DNA of 64,000 nt from Jejuia sp047345485 (GCF_047345485.1 NZ_JBLFEN010000004.1:386607-450606), one strand, 5' to 3'; counted from the stretch's first letter, positions 53,790 through 62,097 are shown. Program-made: numbers and translations. The notes: generated by a model from the sequence alone, not told the origin.

Positions 53790-54065
53790 ATGAGTTTAAA
53801 AGAGAAACTTTCCGAAGAGTTATTGCTTCAAGAAGAAGTATTAGACCAAAACGAAATTGTATTATACAATGATGATGTTAATACTTTTGATCATGTTATT
53901 GATAGTTTAATACATGCCTGCGACCATACTTCGGAACAAGCAGAACAATGTTCTTTAATTGTGCATTATAAAGGAAAATGTACTGTAAAAACAGGTGATT
54001 ATGACGACTTAAAACCTAGATGTTCTAAATTGTTACAAGCTGGTTTAAGTGCTGAGATTGTTTAG
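53790..54065 (+). CDS. clpS: ATP-dependent Clp protease adaptor ClpS
   Basis: A 91-residue adaptor that delivers N-degron substrates to ClpAP. The core NEIVLYNDDVNTFDHVIDSLIHAC holds the NDD..T..HV motif that contacts ClpA, followed by EQAEQCSLIVHYKGKC (substrate pocket region) and LKPRCSKLLQAGLSAEIV. It follows prmA by 31 bp; this pair is common in flavobacteria. A bidirectional terminator comes after it. Substrate binding relies on the conserved hydrophobic pocket, which I judge intact. Confidence 0.95.
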   Translation: MSLKEKLSEELLLQEEVLDQNEIVLYNDDVNTFDHVIDSLIHACDHTSEQAEQCSLIVHYKGKCTVKTGDYDDLKPRCSKLLQAGLSAEIV

Positions 54066-54090
54066 TAAACAATGATAATGATATTTAGCA

Positions 54091-54120
54091 AACCTCACAG
54101 ATTTTTTAGTCTGTGAGGTT
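54091..54120. terminator. Bidirectional terminator between clpS and the CstB-like gene
   Basis: AACCTCACAGA pairs with TCTGTGAGGTT around an 8-base loop and a T-tract follows on the plus strand (54119-54125). The A/T-rich sides allow use by the convergent gene also. Confidence 0.85.
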
Positions 54121-54126
54121 TTTTAT

Positions 54127-55539
54127 TTATAATGTAGTTGGGCAAACAAAATCAGTAGTAGGTAAATCTGTAGTTTTAATGGCGCCAAAACCGCCATCAA
54201 TATCTACTAATTTATTAAACCCACGGGCTTTTAATATGGATGCAGCAATAACTGAACGGTAACCACCAGCACAATGAATGTAATAAGTATTGTCTTTATC
54301 TATGGTATTCATATTATCGTTTATATAATCTAAAGCAAAGTGTTGTACATTATCTCCCTTTAAATGCTCAGATTTATATTCACCGTCTTTTCTAACATCT
54401 AAAATATTTATATTCATGTTTTTAAAGTGATTAGAAAAAACATCTACAGAAATAGAAGCTATGGTTTCAATATCTTTTCCAGCTTTTTTCCAAGCACTAA
54501 TACCACCTTCTAAATACCCAAGCGTATTGTCGTAACCAACACGAGATAAGCGTGTAACAGTTTCCTCTTCTTTTCCTAGTGGAGTTACTAATAAAATAGG
54601 TTGTTTTAAGTCTGTTATTAAAGCACCTACCCATGGTGCAAAACCACCGTTAAGACCAATAAAAATGGAGTTTGGTATGTGGCTTTCAACAAATTCTTTT
54701 TGCGTACGAACATCTAAAACTAGAGCATTTTCATTATTGGCTATGGCTTCAAAAACTTCAGGAGCTAGAGGCGTATCTCCTTTTTTAAGCACATTTTCAA
54801 AAGCGTCATAACCCTCCTTATTCAATAGGGCATTTTTTGCAAAATATTGTGGTGGTGGGGCAATACCGTCTAGAACTTCTTTTACAAACTCAGCTTTGGT
54901 CATATCTGCACGTAAGGCATAGTTGGTTTGCTTTTGGTCTCCTAAAACACCAACAGTTTCTTTACTTAAATTTTTGCCACATGCTGAACCTGCACCATGC
55001 GCTGGATATACAATAATATCGTCTGGTAACGTCATTATTTTATGTCTTAGGGAGTCATAAAGCATGCCTGCTAAGTCTTCTTTAGTTACATCAGATTTAA
55101 TAGCCAAATCTGGTCTACCAACATCACCAAGAAATAAAGTATCTCCAGAGAAAATAGCGTATTCTTTACCGTTTTCATCAATTAAAAGAAATGTAGAGGA
55201 CTCTAAAGTATGTCCAGGTGTGTGTAATACTTTTATAACTATGTTTCCTAACTTAAATTCTTCATTATCTTTTGCAGAATGAATATTATATTCTGTTTCG
55301 GCTTCTGGTCCAAAAATAATTTTTGCACCAGTTTTTTTTGCTAAATCTACATGCCCGGAAACAAAATCTGCATGAAAATGAGTTTCAAAAATATACTTAA
55401 TTTTTGCATTATTACGTTCCGCTTTATCAATATATTGCTGTGTTTCGCGTAATGGGTCTATAATTGCTACTTCACCATTAGACTCAATATAGTAAGCGCC
55501 TTGTGCTAAACAGCCAGTATATATTTGTTCTATTTTCAT
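54127..55539 (-). CDS. CstB-like persulfide dioxygenase-rhodanese fusion
   Basis: 470 residues. The N-terminal metallo-beta-lactamase-fold domain carries THFHADFVSGH, HTPGHTLESS and FSGDTLFLGDVGRPD, the iron-binding set of persulfide dioxygenases. A rhodanese-like domain without catalytic Cys follows (ENALVLDVRTQKEFVESH), then a full rhodanese domain with Cys423 in YYIHCAGGYRS. This MBL/pseudo-rhodanese/rhodanese order matches CstB, which turns persulfides into thiosulfate. Start at ATG 55539 (MKIEQIYTGCLAQGAYYI) is preferred over an upstream TTG at 55596. A Crp-type operator and -7 box lie upstream. Cluster: TauE and YeeE sulfur transport genes. Confidence 0.9.
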   Translation of the reverse strand: MKIEQIYTGCLAQGAYYIESNGEVAIIDPLRETQQYIDKAERNNAKIKYIFETHFHADFVSGHVDLAKKTGAKIIFGPEAETEYNIHSAKDNEEFKLGNIVIKVLHTPGHTLESSTFLLIDENGKEYAIFSGDTLFLGDVGRPDLAIKSDVTKEDLAGMLYDSLRHKIMTLPDDIIVYPAHGAGSACGKNLSKETVGVLGDQKQTNYALRADMTKAEFVKEVLDGIAPPPQYFAKNALLNKEGYDAFENVLKKGDTPLAPEVFEAIANNENALVLDVRTQKEFVESHIPNSIFIGLNGGFAPWVGALITDLKQPILLVTPLGKEEETVTRLSRVGYDNTLGYLEGGISAWKKAGKDIETIASISVDVFSNHFKNMNINILDVRKDGEYKSEHLKGDNVQHFALDYINDNMNTIDKDNTYYIHCAGGYRSVIAASILKARGFNKLVDIDGGFGAIKTTDLPTTDFVCPTTL

Positions 55540-55593
55540 CATAAAATTTTTTGTTATTCCCAATAAGGAAGGAATATTTTCAATTACATATTT

Positions 55594-55639
55594 CAAAATT
55601 ACAAAAGCTAATACAATTGTTTTGTAACTTATATTACTT
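55594..55639 (-). promoter_or_regulatory. Candidate Crp/Fnr operator (55622-55639) plus -7 box (55594-55601) before the CstB-like gene
   Basis: Operator TTGTAACTTATATTACTT has the core GTAA-N6-TTAC. The minus-strand -7 box TAATTTTG lies 20 bp away. This spacing is the same as at the YeeE operon. RNA would start near 55587, placing the operator centre about 43 bp upstream, as in class II activation. An overlapping inverted repeat TTACAAAA-N13-TTTTGTAA (55599-55627) is also present. Confidence 0.65.
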
Positions 55640-55645
55640 TTAAAA

Positions 55646-56437
55646 CTATTTTAACTCTTTGTAAATGATGTAAGTAGCCATAATTAATACAAAGTAGCCA
55701 AAACTTTTTTTTAATTTTTTTCCACTTATAAATTTAGACAGAAAGACCCCCAGAATAATTCCTAAAATTGATATTCCTGTAAATATTAAAAGGAATGTCC
55801 ACTCTATGTCTAAAGTTTGTACATCGCCTGTAAACCCAATTAAAGAGTTAATAGTTACAATGATTAGTGAGGTGCCTACAGCTTTTTTCATTGGAATATT
55901 TGCCCATAGTACCAAAGCGGGAACATATAAAAACCCGCCTCCTGCACCAATAATACCTGTAATAGTTCCTATAATTAATCCTTGAATAAATGTTTTATAG
56001 TAGGGTTGACTCTCAGCGTTTTCAATTGGTTCTTTTTTGTTTTTTATCATGGAATAAGATGCAAGTATCATAATAACGGCGAAAAAAATCATGATGCCCA
56101 TATCTTTTGTTAAGCTAAAATCCTCAACACTAAATAGCATTTTTGGAATTCCTGGAACTAAATAGCGCCTAGATAAATACACAGCAATAAATGACGGAAA
56201 TGAAAAAGCTAAACCTGTTTTAAAATCAACCAAGCCTTTTGTGTGTTTTTGGTATGTACCAACCATAGAAGATGTACCAACAACAAAAAGTGAATACGCT
56301 GTTGCAACTACTGGGTTATAGCCCAATAGGTATACTAATAATGGAACAGTTAATATAGAACCTCCACCACCAATTAACCCTAAAACTAGACCTACAATTA
56401 AAGCACCAACATATCCTAAAATTTGGGTGTAGTCCAT
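55646..56437 (-). CDS. TauE/SafE-type sulfite or sulfur-anion exporter
   Basis: 263 residues with about eight transmembrane helices in two similar halves; each starts with a GLIGGGGSILTVPLLVYLLG or GIIGAGGGFLYVPALVLWANI motif, the signature of TauE/SafE (DUF81). Such proteins move sulfite, sulfoacetate or thiosulfate across the inner membrane. The next gene upstream ends exactly where this one starts, so it is in an operon with two YeeE/YedE proteins and lies before the CstB-like gene. In staphylococci tauE is next to cstB as well, which supports a persulfide-detoxification setting. Confidence 0.9.
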   Translation of the reverse strand: MDYTQILGYVGALIVGLVLGLIGGGGSILTVPLLVYLLGYNPVVATAYSLFVVGTSSMVGTYQKHTKGLVDFKTGLAFSFPSFIAVYLSRRYLVPGIPKMLFSVEDFSLTKDMGIMIFFAVIMILASYSMIKNKKEPIENAESQPYYKTFIQGLIIGTITGIIGAGGGFLYVPALVLWANIPMKKAVGTSLIIVTINSLIGFTGDVQTLDIEWTFLLIFTGISILGIILGVFLSKFISGKKLKKSFGYFVLIMATYIIYKELK

Positions 56438-56851
56438 TTAGTGTGGTAGTTTGTTTTTAAGGAGTCCGTAAATAAATGTACCGAAAATAGCAGCAGCAAT
56501 AACTATTAGCATGCTATAAATACCTGTGCCTAAAAGAATATACATTGGGCCTGGGCAAGCACCAACAAGCGCCCAACCCAAACCGAATATTGTACCACCA
56601 ACAATGTAGCGTACAAAACCGTTATCTTTTTTAGGTACAAAAATAGCTGCACCTTTTATACTTTTTATTACGCCACGTTTTGAGAGTTGTAAAAACAAGA
56701 TTCCTGAGGCAATTGCAGTACCTATAATACCATACATGTGGAAGGATTGAAAACGAAACATCTCGTAAATACGATACCACGAGACTGCTTCGGACTTTAC
56801 CAAAACAATGCCGAAAAATATGCCAACAAGTAGAAATTTTAATACTTTCAT
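56438..56851 (-). CDS. YeeE/YedE-type protein (DUF6691), small
   Basis: 137 residues with four helices and the GTIFGLGWALVGACPGPMYILLGTG motif, containing the conserved Cys of YeeE/YedE thiosulfate or sulfur carriers (ACPG). It is one of two half-size subunits, with the larger one encoded just upstream (4 bp gap). Together the halves probably form one transporter of thiosulfate or related sulfane sulfur. It immediately precedes TauE. Confidence 0.88.
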   Translation of the reverse strand: MKVLKFLLVGIFFGIVLVKSEAVSWYRIYEMFRFQSFHMYGIIGTAIASGILFLQLSKRGVIKSIKGAAIFVPKKDNGFVRYIVGGTIFGLGWALVGACPGPMYILLGTGIYSMLIVIAAAIFGTFIYGLLKNKLPH

Positions 56852-56855
56852 AATC

Positions 56856-57413
56856 TTAAAAAATTAGTGGTAAAATAAAATTTGTCATGATAAGCCCTCC
56901 TATAAAAAAGCCTATTACAGCTATAAGTGAAGGTTTTTGTAAACTGCTTAAACCGGTAATTGCATGTCCTGAGGTGCAACCGCCTGCGTAACGTGTACCA
57001 AAACCTACCAGTATACCACCAATAACTAAAAGTAGTAGCGCTTTAGGTGATGCTAAAACATCTAAGCTGTACATTTCATTTGGAACTAGATTTTGTCCTG
57101 GGTTATTGAATCCCATATTTTGAAGTTCTGCTACTGTTGTTGGATTTAGGTCTGTACCTGAATGGTTTGATAGAAACTGTACTGCAATAAAACCACCAAT
57201 TATAGCGCCTAATACCACAGTTAAGTTCCAAAGTTGGTCTTTCCATTTAAAGTTAAAAAAGTCTGTAAATTTTCCTGCGCCTGCAATTGAGCACATGGTG
57301 CGTAGGTTTGATGACATTCCGAAGGTTTTGCCAAAATAAAGCAGTAATGCCATAACTAAGGCGATTAGTGGACCTGAAATATACCAAGGCCAAGGATTTA
57401 AAATTGTCTCCAT
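56856..57413 (-). CDS. YeeE/YedE-type sulfur transporter subunit, large
   Basis: 185 residues with about five helices. It has GTRYAGGCTSGHAITGLSSLQKPS, whose Cys-containing GGCTSGHAI motif binds thiosulfate in YeeE, and TMCSIAGAGKF near residue 40 with a second conserved Cys. First gene of the operon with the small YeeE partner and TauE; the operator/promoter at 57430-57475 is in front. The three-gene unit then leads to the CstB-like gene, which has its own promoter. Confidence 0.9.
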   Translation of the reverse strand: METILNPWPWYISGPLIALVMALLLYFGKTFGMSSNLRTMCSIAGAGKFTDFFNFKWKDQLWNLTVVLGAIIGGFIAVQFLSNHSGTDLNPTTVAELQNMGFNNPGQNLVPNEMYSLDVLASPKALLLLVIGGILVGFGTRYAGGCTSGHAITGLSSLQKPSLIAVIGFFIGGLIMTNFILPLIF

Positions 57414-57429
57414 ATTTAGAATTTTAATG

Positions 57430-57475
57430 CGAATTTAAAATAAACTTGTTTTATGTATTGTAATAAATGTTACTT
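57430..57475 (-). promoter_or_regulatory. Candidate Crp/Fnr operator (57458-57475) plus -7 box (57430-57437) before the YeeE operon
   Basis: TTGTAATAAATGTTACTT has the same GTAA-N6-TTAC core as the CstB-like gene's operator. On the minus strand the box TAAATTCG is one base off TAnnTTTG and starts 20 bp from the operator, the same spacing as at 55594-55639. The RNA start would be near 57423, 10 nt before the ATG. Confidence 0.65.
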
Positions 57476-57510
57476 ACAGAACGTAAAAAGGTAATGAATT
57501 AAGAACTGAT

Positions 57511-57637
57511 GTTGGCGGATGAGTGCGCTAGGGATTGAACGGCGTGTTTGAAATCCCCGACGCAGGAGGGATTGAGTAGTGAAAGCCCGACCCTTGTGTT
57601 AGCCTGCCTGCGATACCGCAGGTAGGCAGGCGCCCAA
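57511..57637 (-). repeat. Dispersed repeat R1, intact copy
   Basis: GTTGGCGGATGAGTGCGCTA..GGATTGAACGG, ATCCCCGACGCAGGAGG, GATTGAGTAGTGAAAGCCCGACCC, then the palindrome GCCTGCCTGCG-ATAC-CGCAGG and TAGGCAGGCGCCCAA. It lies between the YeeE operon and the Crp/Fnr gene, ending 5 bp before that gene's stop. Confidence 0.8.
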
Positions 57638-57642
57638 ATTAG

Positions 57643-58272
57643 CTATAAGACTTGTATTTTGTTTCGGCTGAGTTTGATTTTATTTTGATTTTCTAATTGT
57701 TTGAGCAGCCTGGAGATGACAACGCGAGAGGTGTGGAGGTCTTCGGCGATGTCTTGGTGTTTTACGATAATGGTTTTTGAGGCATGGAGTTTTGTTTTGT
57801 TGATGAGGTATTTGTGGAGGCGCTCGTCCATTTTAATGAAGGCGAGGTTGTCTATAGTTTGTAGCATTTCCTCAAAACGAATTTGGTAACTTTCTAAGAT
57901 AAAATTACGCCAACTGGCATTTTCGTGAAACCATTTTTGCATGTTTTGAACGGGTATCATGATGAGGGTGGAGTCTTTTTCGGCTACAGCGCGAATTTTA
58001 CTTTTTGTAGTGCCCATGCAGCAGGTGAGAGACATGGTACAGGTTTCGCCAGCTTCGAGGAAATAGATGAGGAGTTCGTTACCGTCTTGATCTTCGCGGA
58101 GAATTTTAATGTTGCCGCTTAATAATAACGGGATGTGTTTTAGGGTTTGATTGATGTCTATGATGATATCGTTTGTTTTAAACTTTGTTAGTTTGCCAAT
58201 GGTTTCTATTTCACGAAGTAGTGCCTTATCTAGGTTTTTATTGAACTTTTCTTGTAGGAGTGTGTGTGTCAT
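57643..58272 (-). CDS. Crp/Fnr family transcriptional regulator
   Basis: 209 residues. Residues 1-130 form a cyclic-nucleotide-binding-like beta barrel (FKTNDIIIDINQTLKHIPLLLSG, ILREDQDGNELLIYFLEAGE, then MSLTCCMG with two adjacent Cys); residues 135-209 hold a long helix and a winged helix-turn-helix (HQDIAEDLHTSRVVISRLLKQLE). The frame continues upstream to 58371, but that would include the tRNA gene; ATG 58272 gives a normal length. It sits beside the sulfur cluster, whose operons carry Crp-type palindromes, and is the likely regulator. The CC pair could sense redox or sulfur, but this is speculation. Confidence 0.9.
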   Translation of the reverse strand: MTHTLLQEKFNKNLDKALLREIETIGKLTKFKTNDIIIDINQTLKHIPLLLSGNIKILREDQDGNELLIYFLEAGETCTMSLTCCMGTTKSKIRAVAEKDSTLIMIPVQNMQKWFHENASWRNFILESYQIRFEEMLQTIDNLAFIKMDERLHKYLINKTKLHASKTIIVKHQDIAEDLHTSRVVISRLLKQLENQNKIKLSRNKIQVL

Positions 58273-58309
58273 ATTCAAAAGTAATAATTTTAAAAATTGA
58301 AAGAAATTG

Positions 58310-58342
58310 TTTGGTGGAGTTTTAATAAAAAATGTATATTTG
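58310..58342 (+). promoter_or_regulatory. Promoter of tRNA-Arg
   Basis: TTTG at 58310-58313 and TATATTTG at 58335-58342, spaced 21 bp, match the Bacteroidota consensus. The predicted start near 58349 leaves an 8-nt leader before the tRNA. Confidence 0.75.
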
Positions 58343-58356
58343 CACCCACTAAAAAA

Positions 58357-58430
58357 GGCCATGTGGCGCAACTGAATAGCGCACTTGATTACGGCTCAAG
58401 AGGTTGCAGGTTTGAATCCTGCCATGGTCA
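58357..58430 (+). tRNA. tRNA-Arg (anticodon ACG)
   Basis: 74 nt with full cloverleaf: acceptor GGCCATG with CATGGTC (one G-T pair), D arm GGCG, anticodon stem CTTGA/TCAAG around TTACGGC (anticodon ACG, read after A34-to-I editing), T arm TGCAGG-TTTGAATC-CTGCC-type, discriminator A. The 3' CCA is not encoded. It is divergent from the Crp/Fnr gene. Confidence 0.95.
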
Positions 58431-58443
58431 CAATCACCCAAGA

Positions 58444-58465
58444 AACCACGCTTTTAAGCGTGGTT
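58444..58465 (+). terminator. Terminator of tRNA-Arg
   Basis: AACCACGCTT-TT-AAGCGTGGTT followed by CTTTATTTT, 14 bp after the tRNA 3' end. Confidence 0.8.
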
Positions 58466-59323
58466 CTTTATTTTATGGAAAAACCAAACGTAGTTTGAAG
58501 TTTGGCAATAAAGTAAACAACTAGAACGATAGTCCGTGGTTTCTTATTTGCAGGATAGAGCTATGAGGGATGCGCTAGCGAATCCTGTTCTACAAAAGCC
58601 GTTATTAAAGATAAATCTTTATTTAAAAAGTTTGAACTTTGCCCACTCTAGGTCACGGATAAATGTAATATCCCAGCGTTAAATCAAACTTCTTTGAATT
58701 TATATGTTGGAATGAATTTTTTATTTTTAAAGAGAAGCTTTGAGGATCATCGCAGATAATCCTCTACAGGTCATAGTAAAACCAATAGTTTTAAAAGTTT
58801 TTTAAATTGTTGGTTTTTTTAATTGTAGAAAATTTGTTAAAAAACTTGATTTAATCAATAGGTATTTTATTTAAATTAATTTGTTTTTTTGACCTCATTT
58901 TTTCCTAGAGACTCTATAAATTTCTGCTTATTACAGTATCTGCGAGCTCCAATTGAATAGTATTTTAATTTTTGTTATTAGTCAAATAATATTATGAACT
59001 AAGTTTTAAATTTAAAAATAAAGCGATAGATATATAGTGGCGATATAGAATTTTTTATTTAAAAAAGTTTATGAAGTAGAATTTATGGTGATAACTATTG
59101 TAGTTATTCTATATGTCAAGACGTTTGAGTAATATTACTAATCCATCGGGATGGTTATTTTATATTCTGGATTTTGATGTTTCTTTCACCTTGGTACTTT
59201 ATTAAATCTGCTCTACTTCTTCTTTTCTTGAAATTTTGATTAATTAAATCCAGTAAGAGATACTCTTCAGAACATTTTTAACAATTAATTAACGATTATT
59301 CTATCTTTGTAGAAAGAAAAAAA
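58466..59323. other. Long gene-free region before the histidine kinase gene
   Basis: About 860 bp without a convincing gene. Two related palindromic bits are present: GAGGGATGCGCTAGCGAATCC at 58567-58588 region and GAGGATCATCGCAGATAATCCTC at about 58741-58763. The rest is AT-rich. AGAACA at 59269-59274 and a -7 box at 59302-59309 lie at its end. Confidence 0.5.
59302..59309 (+). promoter_or_regulatory. -7 box of the histidine kinase gene
   Basis: TATCTTTG matches TAnnTTTG; the start would be near 59316, 8 nt before ATG 59324. No TTG is found at the -33 position. TTCAGAACATTTTT lies 28 bp upstream and may bind an activator. Confidence 0.45.
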
Positions 59324-61252
59324 ATGCGTTTAATTTTTACATTAGGAGTACTTTTTTGGAGCACTGTACTATTTGCTCAGACAGATACAACTTTACAAAA
59401 TAGTAACATAAATAAAGTTAAGCTTTTTATAATACAAAAAGCAAAGGACTCTGCATTAATCTACTTAAATAAAGTTAAAGACGAAAAGAAGCAAGCTCGA
59501 TTTCAAGCTATCCTTAATTCAAAAGAACTTTCTAACAAGGAATATTATTATTTTTTAGAAGATTGTTTCAAAAATAGAAATATTTCTGATGTTGAGTTTT
59601 CAAAATACATTGAAGCAAATATTGAAGAACCTGAGAAAGATGTAATTGACTTAGATTACGTAAAAATCAAATGGCTTCAGGTATCAAAAGTAAGAGATGA
59701 AGGTGATTTGGATGAGTCATCAAGAATAAATGATGGATTGTTATCTTATATAAGTAAATTTAATGATAAATCAATACATTACGAGTTGGCTAAAGTGTAT
59801 GCTAATGTTCATAAAATTGTCCTATCATATATCCAAAGAGACATTGAATCTACTAAGAGTTTAATAGATAAAAACTTAGAAGTTTCAGAACGACAAAATG
59901 ATGTATTAGCTCAAATTAATGCGCTATATCTTTTGTGTGATGTTTACGTCATAGAAGGAAAGTTAATTAAATTTATAGAGACAGCAGAAAAGGTGTTATT
60001 GTTAGAAAAAGAACTCGAGCGTAAGAGCATATTTTATACAGGTAACATTATACATCTTATAGATGGCTATGCATTTAAAGGCGGAGAAGATAAAAGAGTT
60101 AGGGAGTTATTAATGAAACTCTACAACGATGATGAAACTCGTATAGAAAGTCACTCTCTATTTGCAAATTACCTTTCTAGACTCCCAAAAAATGATTTGT
60201 ATAAAACTAAAATCTATAATCTTTTAGCTAAAGATAATGCGCTAGATTACTGCAATGAAATTATAAAGCAAACTGAGACGCATTTAAATAAAAATGAGTT
60301 CTTTTTTGTTTTGAGTAGTGCATCACTTTTATTGGAAAAAGAAGGGTTTTTAAAAGAAGCGTTGGTTCTTTCTCGTAGATGTGTTGTGTTAAATCAATCT
60401 ATTTATTCCGAAGATTTAGCCAGTTCACTTGCAAGTTCTGAGGTAAAGGAAGAAGTACGAATAAAGGAGCAAGAAATAGCTTATCAGAAAAAGCAATCTA
60501 AATTATACCTTATCTCAGGTTCCTTGTTTGCCATAGCACTTTTTGGAGCTGTATTTTTTCTTATTACGTCAAGAAGACAATCCAGTAAGTTAAACGAGCA
60601 AAATCGTATTATTCAAAAGGCTTTTGAAGAAAAGGAATTGCTTATTAAGGAGGTGCATCATCGAGTGAAAAACAACTTTCAGATTGTATCTAGTTTGCTA
60701 GAATTACAAAGTAAAGGTATAGAGGATGAAAAGGCACTAGCACTAGCCAATGAAGGTAAGACCCGTGTAAAATCTATGGCACTTATTCATCAAAAATTAT
60801 ATCAAAATAAAAGTGGACTTATAAACTTTGATGAATATATCAAGTTATTAGTTAATGAGATTAATACTATGTATGCTGGAAAAAGCAATGTCCAAACAAA
60901 TATTAATGCAGAAAATATAAAGTTAGATGTAGATACAGCAATTCCACTAGGTCTAATCATCAACGAAATTATCACCAACTCTTATAAGTATGCTTTTTCG
61001 AAAGCGGAAAAAAATATACTTAATGTGTCTTTAAACAAGGAGAATGGAGAAAGAAATTATAGATTAGAAATATCAGACAACGGGCCAGGTATTGATGTTA
61101 ATATTGATGTAAAAAAAGCAAAAAGTCTAGGGCTAAGATTAATTACTAGACTTGTAAAACAATTACAAGGTCAGATGAAGATTACTAGCCAAGGTGGTGC
61201 GCAATTTGATATTTTGTTTAAAGATATGATGGCAAGAAATGCGATTGATTAA
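59324..61252 (+). CDS. TPR sensor histidine kinase (HisKA_2 type)
   Basis: 642 residues: signal peptide (LIFTLGVLFWSTVLFAQ), about 350 periplasmic residues of TPR-like helices (LLCDVYVIEGKLIKFIETAEK), a transmembrane helix (LYLISGSLFAIALFGAVFFLI, about 392-412), then coiled linker and kinase. The phospho-acceptor region EVHHRVKNNFQIVSSLLELQSKG (His445/446) is HisKA_2 type, followed by HATPase motifs LIINEIITNSYKYAF (N box), ISDNGPGID (G1) and KSLGLRLI. Its partner is the LytTR regulator 98 bp downstream. Sensing probably occurs in the periplasm through TPRs; ligand unknown. Confidence 0.93.
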   Translation: MRLIFTLGVLFWSTVLFAQTDTTLQNSNINKVKLFIIQKAKDSALIYLNKVKDEKKQARFQAILNSKELSNKEYYYFLEDCFKNRNISDVEFSKYIEANIEEPEKDVIDLDYVKIKWLQVSKVRDEGDLDESSRINDGLLSYISKFNDKSIHYELAKVYANVHKIVLSYIQRDIESTKSLIDKNLEVSERQNDVLAQINALYLLCDVYVIEGKLIKFIETAEKVLLLEKELERKSIFYTGNIIHLIDGYAFKGGEDKRVRELLMKLYNDDETRIESHSLFANYLSRLPKNDLYKTKIYNLLAKDNALDYCNEIIKQTETHLNKNEFFFVLSSASLLLEKEGFLKEALVLSRRCVVLNQSIYSEDLASSLASSEVKEEVRIKEQEIAYQKKQSKLYLISGSLFAIALFGAVFFLITSRRQSSKLNEQNRIIQKAFEEKELLIKEVHHRVKNNFQIVSSLLELQSKGIEDEKALALANEGKTRVKSMALIHQKLYQNKSGLINFDEYIKLLVNEINTMYAGKSNVQTNINAENIKLDVDTAIPLGLIINEIITNSYKYAFSKAEKNILNVSLNKENGERNYRLEISDNGPGIDVNIDVKKAKSLGLRLITRLVKQLQGQMKITSQGGAQFDILFKDMMARNAID

Positions 61253-61270
61253 TTTTGTAATAATACGTTC

Positions 61271-61297
61271 AGAACAGTTTTTGGATGTTTTAGAACA
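61271..61297 (+). promoter_or_regulatory. Candidate LytTR binding-site pair before the response regulator gene
   Basis: TTCAGAACAGTTTTT and TTTAGAACATTAAAG: the AGAACA cores start 21 bp apart (61271, 61292). A third AGAACA is at 61325-61330. A near -7 box TATTTTAG is at 61337-61344. Confidence 0.5.
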
Positions 61298-61350
61298 TTA
61301 AAGATAATAATGTTAAAATTGGAAAGAACATTATTTTATTTTAGAGACTT

Positions 61351-62073
61351 ATGAGTAACGTCAAAATTTTAGTTGTAGAAGATGAAATCATCATTGCTGA
61401 TGATATATGTGATACACTAGAGACTTTGGGATATACCGCATTAGAGCCTGCTATAAACTATACGGAAGCTATTGAGCGTATTGAGGCTGAATCTCCAGAT
61501 ATTGCCATTTTAGACATTCAATTGTCAGGAAAAAAAACAGGTATTGATTTAGCAAAGAAGATTAAGAATGAATATAATTTTCTATTCATCTTTTTAACAT
61601 CAAATGCAGACAGCTTAACAATAAATGAAGCAAAAAAAGTGATGCCTCCGGCTTACTTAGTAAAACCTTTTACTAAGGAAGACTTATATACATCTATAGA
61701 AATTGCGCTATTCAATTTTGCTGGAAAAACAGGTCAATCTATAAGTGACGATGTCGTTATTAAGGATGCACTTTTCTTCAAAAACAAAGGCGTGTTTATA
61801 AAATTACGTTTTGATGATATACTTTTAATGAAAAGCGACCACGTTTATGTAGAGTTTTTGTTAAAAGATAAATCAAGGCAAGTTGTAAGAACAAGTCTTA
61901 ATGATGTTATTTCTAAAGTAGACAATCGCTTTATTAGAGTTCACAGAGGATACATTATCAACACAGAGTTCTTAACTGAAATTGATCCTAATTCCGTGCG
62001 CATTGAAAACGACTTAATTCCTATTGGTAAAAAATACAGATCAGATTTACTAAAAAAAATAAATCTTTTGTAG
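61351..62073 (+). CDS. LytTR family response regulator
   Basis: 240 residues. The receiver domain has acidic pocket VVEDE (residues 8-12), phospho-acceptor Asp55 in IAILDIQLSG, Thr/Ser in FLTSN and Lys105 in AYLVKPFT. The C-terminal LytTR DNA-binding domain (about 135-240) has IKLRFDDILLMKSDHVYVEF, TSLNDVISKVDNRFIRVHRGYIIN and DLIPIGKKYRSDLL. It acts with the upstream histidine kinase. The next gene encodes a large secreted protein with similar AGAACA sites upstream, so it is the best candidate target. Confidence 0.93.
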   Translation: MSNVKILVVEDEIIIADDICDTLETLGYTALEPAINYTEAIERIEAESPDIAILDIQLSGKKTGIDLAKKIKNEYNFLFIFLTSNADSLTINEAKKVMPPAYLVKPFTKEDLYTSIEIALFNFAGKTGQSISDDVVIKDALFFKNKGVFIKLRFDDILLMKSDHVYVEFLLKDKSRQVVRTSLNDVISKVDNRFIRVHRGYIINTEFLTEIDPNSVRIENDLIPIGKKYRSDLLKKINLL

Positions 62074-62097
62074 TAGGGAAATACGATTATTTTTAAA

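Noticed and set aside
58273..58371. N-terminal extension of the Crp/Fnr protein
   Set aside because: It would overlap the promoter and 5' end of tRNA-Arg and lengthen the protein beyond family size; ATG 58272 fits.
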